64,000 nt of DNA from Pseudomonas jinjuensis (GTDB taxonomy: Bacteria; Pseudomonadota; Gammaproteobacteria; Pseudomonadales; Pseudomonadaceae). The position numbers and the translations under genes are program-made. Under the pieces are notes generated by a model, which was not told where the DNA came from, did no database searches, and saw only the letters and a program-made list of their open reading frames with translations. Shown here piece after piece: positions 60,918 to 64,000 of this stretch (its first letter is position 1; each line of letters starts with the position of its first letter). The stretch spans positions 122,055 through 186,054 of the forward strand of contig NZ_FNIJ01000014.1 of NCBI RefSeq assembly GCF_900103845.1. The letters run 5' to 3'.

Positions 60918-61790
60918 ATGGCGAAAATCGCTTTCATCGGCCTCGGCACCATGGGCTATCCCATGGCCGGGCATCTGCAGGGCAAGGACCACCAGGTCTG
61001 CGTCTACAACCGCACCCGCGCGCGGGCCGAGCAGTGGGTGGCGGAGCATGGCGGCAGTCTCGCGGAGACGCCGCGGGACGCCGCCCGCAACGCCGAATTC
61101 GTGATGTGCTGCGTGGGCAACGACGACGACCTGCGCAGCGTGGTGCTCGGCGAACACGGCGCGCTGGCCGGCATGCGCCCCGGCAGCGTGCTGGTCGACC
61201 ACACCACCGCCTCGGCCCAGGTCGCCCGCGAACTGGGCGTACTGGCCGCCGAGCGCGAGCTGGGCTTCCTCGATGCGCCGGTATCCGGCGGGCAGGCCGG
61301 CGCCGAGGGCGGGATTCTCACGGTGATGGCCGGCGGCGAGGCGGAGTTTTTCCAGCGCGCCGAGCCGGTGATCGGCGCCTATGCGCGGATGATCCGCCTG
61401 ATGGGGCATGTCGGCAGCGGCCAGTTGACCAAGATGGTCAACCAGATCTGCGTCGGCGGCCTGCTGCAGGGATTGTCCGAGGCGCTGCATTTCGCCCAGT
61501 GCTCGGGACTCGACGCCAAGGCGGCGATGGAAGTCATCAGCAAGGGCGCGGCGCAGTCCTGGCAGCTGGAGAACCGTCACCAGAGCATGCTGGAAGGTCG
61601 TTTCGACTTCGGTTTCGCCGTGGACTGGATGCGCAAGGACTTCGGCATCCTGCTCGACGAGGCGCGGCGCAACGGCGCGCAGTTGCCGGTGACGGCGCTG
61701 GTCGACCAGTTCTACGCCGAGGTGCAGGCGGCCGGGGGAGGGCGCTGGGATACGTCCAGCCTGATCACGCGGTTGAAGGTGCGGGATTGA
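60918..61790 (+). CDS. 3-hydroxyisobutyrate dehydrogenase-family NAD(P) oxidoreductase
   Basis: This 290-residue beta-hydroxyacid dehydrogenase has the coenzyme motif IAFIGLGTMGYPMAGHL, the substrate loop FLDAPVSGGQAGAEGG, and catalytic Lys in GSGQLTKMVNQI. Relatives act on 3-hydroxyisobutyrate, tartronate semialdehyde, or 4-hydroxybutyrate; this one is not further assignable. The ATG at 60918 is chosen over a GTG nine bases earlier because GAAGGGAG stands at the right distance. Confidence 0.87.
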   Translation: MAKIAFIGLGTMGYPMAGHLQGKDHQVCVYNRTRARAEQWVAEHGGSLAETPRDAARNAEFVMCCVGNDDDLRSVVLGEHGALAGMRPGSVLVDHTTASAQVARELGVLAAERELGFLDAPVSGGQAGAEGGILTVMAGGEAEFFQRAEPVIGAYARMIRLMGHVGSGQLTKMVNQICVGGLLQGLSEALHFAQCSGLDAKAAMEVISKGAAQSWQLENRHQSMLEGRFDFGFAVDWMRKDFGILLDEARRNGAQLPVTALVDQFYAEVQAAGGGRWDTSSLITRLKVRD

Positions 61791-61843
61791 GCGGAGATGG
61801 AGGACATCCGCCTCGCGGATTCCATCCCGCGGCTCGCGTCCCC

Positions 61844-62008
61844 GTAGGAGCGGGCCATGCCCGCGACCTGTCCAGATGTAGGGCGAATGAAGCGGAACGC
61901 TTCATCCGCCGATAACGCCACGCCGATGGGATGGCGGATAGCGCTGGCGCGTTATGCGCCCTACCCGGATGCCGCATCGAGCTGTAGGAGCGGGCCATGC
62001 CCGCGACC
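61844..62008. repeat. REP - 87-bp element - REP array
   Basis: 61844-61868 and 61982-62008 are two direct copies of the GGGCC-ATG-GCCC REP subtype. Between them, 61878-61964 is copy 2 of the 87-bp palindromic element, in inverted orientation relative to copy 1 at 4689-4775 and differing at about four positions. No gene lies in 61791-62061. Confidence 0.78.
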
Positions 62009-62061
62009 GGCCCAGTGCAAAAGCGTCGAGCTCTCCCGCAAAGAGCCAGCCGAACGGCGGC

Positions 62062-62181
62062 TCAGGCGCGGAAAATGAAATACACCGCGCCGACCATGCA
62101 CAACCCCGCCCACAGGTAATCCAGCTTCAGCGGCTGCTGCATATAAAGGACGCTGAACGGCACGAACAAGGCGGGCAGCCT
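62062..62181 (-). pseudogene. C-terminal remnant of a DUF486 (DMT family) membrane protein
   Basis: The minus strand reads RLPALFVPFSVLYMQQPLKL, then DYLWAGLCMVGAVYFIFRA and stop, matching the end of DUF486 proteins (pattern: AGVFVPFSLLYLKEPLKWNYLWAALCLVGAVYFMF). Full members have about 110-120 residues and four helices; only about 39 residues remain. Upstream sequence on this strand does not continue the family and gives no ribosome site. Confidence 0.68.
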
Positions 62182-62309
62182 AATGCCTGCCGGCGCCTTT
62201 CGCCAGGGTCCCGACGTGCAGCGCTTGGCGGCGTGCCCCGCCGGCATTATTCTCGCCACCCGCATCGCCCGGAGCGGTGCGGATCGTCAAGCGAGAGAGT
62301 CTGCCAGAC

Positions 62310-62564
62310 ATGCAATGCCGAGCCGGTTGCGGCGCCTGCTGCATCGCACCTTCCATTTCCTCCCCCATCCCGGGCATGCCGCAGGGCAAGCCGGCGGGCG
62401 TCCGCTGCGTGCAGCTGGACGACGACAACCTCTGCCGCATCTTCGGCCAGCCCGAGCGGCCGGCCGTCTGTTCCGCCTTCGATGCCGACGCCGAAAGCTG
62501 TGGCGACAGCCGTGAGGCCGCCTTGCGCATCCTCACCGAGTGGGAACGCCTCACCGCCGCCTGA
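62310..62564 (+). CDS. YkgJ-type cysteine cluster protein
   Basis: This 84-residue protein has the CxxC..CC zinc/iron-chelating pattern (PF03692): [16 protein letters not shown], then Cys in VRCVQL, NLCRIF, AVCSAF and ESCGD, eight in all. It probably binds a metal cluster. Function is unknown. The ATG at 62310 is preferred; an upstream GTG (62277) would add 11 residues. It is divergent from the DUF486 remnant. Confidence 0.85.
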   Translation: MQCRAGCGACCIAPSISSPIPGMPQGKPAGVRCVQLDDDNLCRIFGQPERPAVCSAFDADAESCGDSREAALRILTEWERLTAA

Positions 62565-62696
62565 CTGCTTGGAAGTCCGCCGATCTGCAGCCATACTTTC
62601 GCCGTCCCTGACCGGAAACCCGTTCAGGGTCACGGAGTGTGCAAGGATCGGGCCTTTGGCCACGATCCGGATAACCATAAGCAGAGGAAGAACTAC

Positions 62697-63308
62697 ATGC
62701 GTGGCGTTTTGCGAATGACCCTGGTGGCAGCCGCCGTCATTGGCCTGTCGGGTACCGCCGTGGCGGAGGACTGGCAGCTGGCGAAGGACGAGGACGGCAT
62801 CAAGGTCTATCTGAGCAGCGTCCCCGGCTCCAAGTACAAGGCCTATCGCGGCGTGGTCGACATCAAGGCCGACGTGCAGGCCATCAATGCCCTGCAGGAG
62901 GACGTGGCGGGTTCCTGCAAGTGGATCCACGCCTGCGCGGAAATGCGCCTGGTGAAATCCGAAGGCCCCGGCGACAACTGGACCTACTCGAAGATCGACA
63001 TGCCCTGGCCGGTGACCGGACGTGACGTGGTGATCCACGTGACCACCGAGAAGACCGCCGACGGCACCCTGATCCGCCACATGAAGGCCGACCCGAAGGC
63101 CGTGCCCGCGGTGCCGGGGCAGATCCGCGTGCCCAAGCTCGAAGGCGAGTGGCGGCTGGTGCCGAAGGGGCCGGGCGTGACCGAAGTGACCTACCAGGTG
63201 CAGACCGAGCCGGGCGGCAGCATTCCGTCCTGGCTGGCCAACAGCTTCGTGGTCGATGCGCCGATGAACACGCTGAAGAACCTGCGCAGCACCGCAGAGA
63301 AGCGCTGA
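62697..63308 (+). CDS. START domain protein, exported
   Basis: This 203-residue protein has a signal peptide (MTLVAAAVIGLSGTAVAEDW, cleavage after VAE or AVA) and a StAR-related lipid-transfer domain with GIKVYLSSVPGSKYKAYRG, WPVTGRDVVIHVTT and PGGSIPSWLANSFVVDAPMN. START domains bind one hydrophobic molecule in a helix-grip cavity, so a periplasmic lipid-binding role is likely. The ATG at 62697 follows GCAGAGGAAG. Confidence 0.87.
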   Translation: MRGVLRMTLVAAAVIGLSGTAVAEDWQLAKDEDGIKVYLSSVPGSKYKAYRGVVDIKADVQAINALQEDVAGSCKWIHACAEMRLVKSEGPGDNWTYSKIDMPWPVTGRDVVIHVTTEKTADGTLIRHMKADPKAVPAVPGQIRVPKLEGEWRLVPKGPGVTEVTYQVQTEPGGSIPSWLANSFVVDAPMNTLKNLRSTAEKR

Positions 63309-63545
63309 CGCCGCCTCTCTCCAATCCCCCTCTCTCCCGCAAGGGGAGAGGGCGATGCCCCATCCCCCTCCATGGTTTTGCCAATCGGAAAATTCCCTTC
63401 CCCTTGCGGGGATTAGCCGCTTACTACGCAAGAATACCCCTAGGGGCTACTCCATTCGGGTGGGGATTTATGGAAAGCGATGGGTTAGCGTTGGAAACCT
63501 TTCGCGTCGGCTGTGCGCGACGCGGAGCGTCAAGTCCCCTTGGTT

Positions 63546-63570
63546 CCGGGCCGAATGGCCCGGTCTTTTT
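63546..63570 (+). terminator. Terminator-like hairpin directly before etfB
   Basis: CCGGGCC (63546-63552) pairs with GGCCCGG (63557-63563), loop GAAT, followed by TCTTTTT. It ends 11 bases before the etfB ATG and touches its CGGAG ribosome site. It may attenuate etfB or end a leader transcript. Confidence 0.7.
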
Positions 63571-63581
63571 CGGAGTACCCC

Positions 63582-64000
63582 ATGAAAATCCTGGTCGCTG
63601 TAAAGCGCGTGGTCGATTACAACGTCAAGGTTCGCGTAAAGGCGGACAACTCTGGCGTGGACCTCGCCAACGTCAAGATGTCGATGAACCCCTTCTGCGA
63701 AATCGCCGTTGAGGAAGCGGTACGCCTGAAAGAGAAAGGCGTGGCCACTGAAATCGTCGCCGTCTCCGTCGGCCCGAACGCCGCCCAGGAACAACTGCGT
63801 ACCGCCCTGGCCCTGGGCGCCGACCGCGCGATCCTGGTCGAGTCCAACGACGAACTGAGCTCCCTGGCCATCGCCAAGGCGCTGAAGGCCGTTGTCGACA
63901 AGGAACAGCCGCAGCTGGTCATCCTCGGCAAGCAGGCCATCGACAGCGACAACAACCAGACCGGCCAGATGCTGGCTGCGCTGTCCGGCTACGCCCAGGG
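63582..64000 (+). CDS. etfB: Electron transfer flavoprotein beta subunit, N-terminal part
   Basis: The first 139 residues are present; the gene runs off the right edge. EtfB with EtfA carries electrons from acyl-CoA and other dehydrogenases to ETF-ubiquinone oxidoreductase. The start [40 protein letters not shown] and [17 protein letters not shown] are those of ETF beta, including the AMP-binding DSDNNQTG. The ATG at 63582 follows CGGAG. A terminator-like hairpin lies just upstream, and an untranslated leader of about 250 bases separates it from the START-domain gene. That leader contains the palindrome CCCCTAGGGG near 63437. Confidence 0.94.
   Translation, partial: MKILVAVKRVVDYNVKVRVKADNSGVDLANVKMSMNPFCEIAVEEAVRLKEKGVATEIVAVSVGPNAAQEQLRTALALGADRAILVESNDELSSLAIAKALKAVVDKEQPQLVILGKQAIDSDNNQTGQMLAALSGYAQ

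Overview
The window is chromosomal DNA from a high-GC Pseudomonas, probably of the P. aeruginosa / P. nitroreducens / P. citronellolis / P. knackmussii side of the genus. The grounds are the gene families (pobA, membrane PQQ glucose dehydrogenase, class II PHA synthase, OprD-family porin, DUF1652-like and DUF3509 small proteins, zapE, galU, etfB) and many Pseudomonas-type REP palindromes. The species is not resolved. No rRNA, tRNA, CRISPR array, phage or complete insertion sequence was seen.

Layout. 0-6.2 kb: end of pobA, a lone tatA, a periplasmic lactonase divergent from glucose dehydrogenase, then a hemerythrin-like and a small Fet4-like membrane protein. 6.2-12.2 kb: catabolic module A. 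A minus-strand operon (TauD-type dioxygenase, class II aldolase, PhnZ-like HD-domain oxygenase) is divergent from an acyl-CoA ligase and a TetR regulator. The module is flanked by two same-orientation copies of a cupin gene end, one of them inside a mosaic MFS/NmrA/cupin relic. 12.6-16.1 kb: DUF1652-like protein, homospermidine synthase, ClpP-like protease, exonuclease III. 16.2-22.7 kb: catabolic operon B (quinone oxidoreductase, second TauD-type dioxygenase, BKACE, MFS, DsbA-like, Rieske, YeiH). 22.8-34.7 kb: AraC regulator, RBBP9-like hydrolase and an envelope operon (DUF1302, DUF1329, YCF48-like, MMPL/RND) followed by a lone class II PHA synthase. 34.9-47.4 kb: GNAT, an Rrf2 regulator with a divergent NDH-2-like flavoprotein sharing a 25-bp operator, a LysR / polyamine-binding protein / MBL hydrolase set, and an OprD - LysR - YfcC carrier - CocE hydrolase uptake cluster. 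47.5-64 kb: mostly core or housekeeping genes (galU, zapE, topoisomerase IB, methyltransferase, FKBP, ppnP, DnaQ-like exonuclease, etfB), with an SOS-box-controlled UmuD homologue that has lost both catalytic residues.

Working together. Modules A and B each supply entry or activation, Fe(II)/2-oxoglutarate hydroxylation and C-C or C-heteroatom cleavage, and both carry A-rich AAnAAnAA leader motifs expected for Hfq/Crc catabolite repression. Their substrates cannot be read from sequence. A phosphonate- or sulfonate-like molecule is the best guess from PhnZ similarity (A) and the YeiH exporter (B). The strongest candidates for undescribed biology are the TauD + PhnZ-like pair, the catalytically dead SOS-regulated UmuD, the MMPL/DUF1329/PhaC neighbourhood, and a 21-bp-period tandem element upstream of two unlinked genes.
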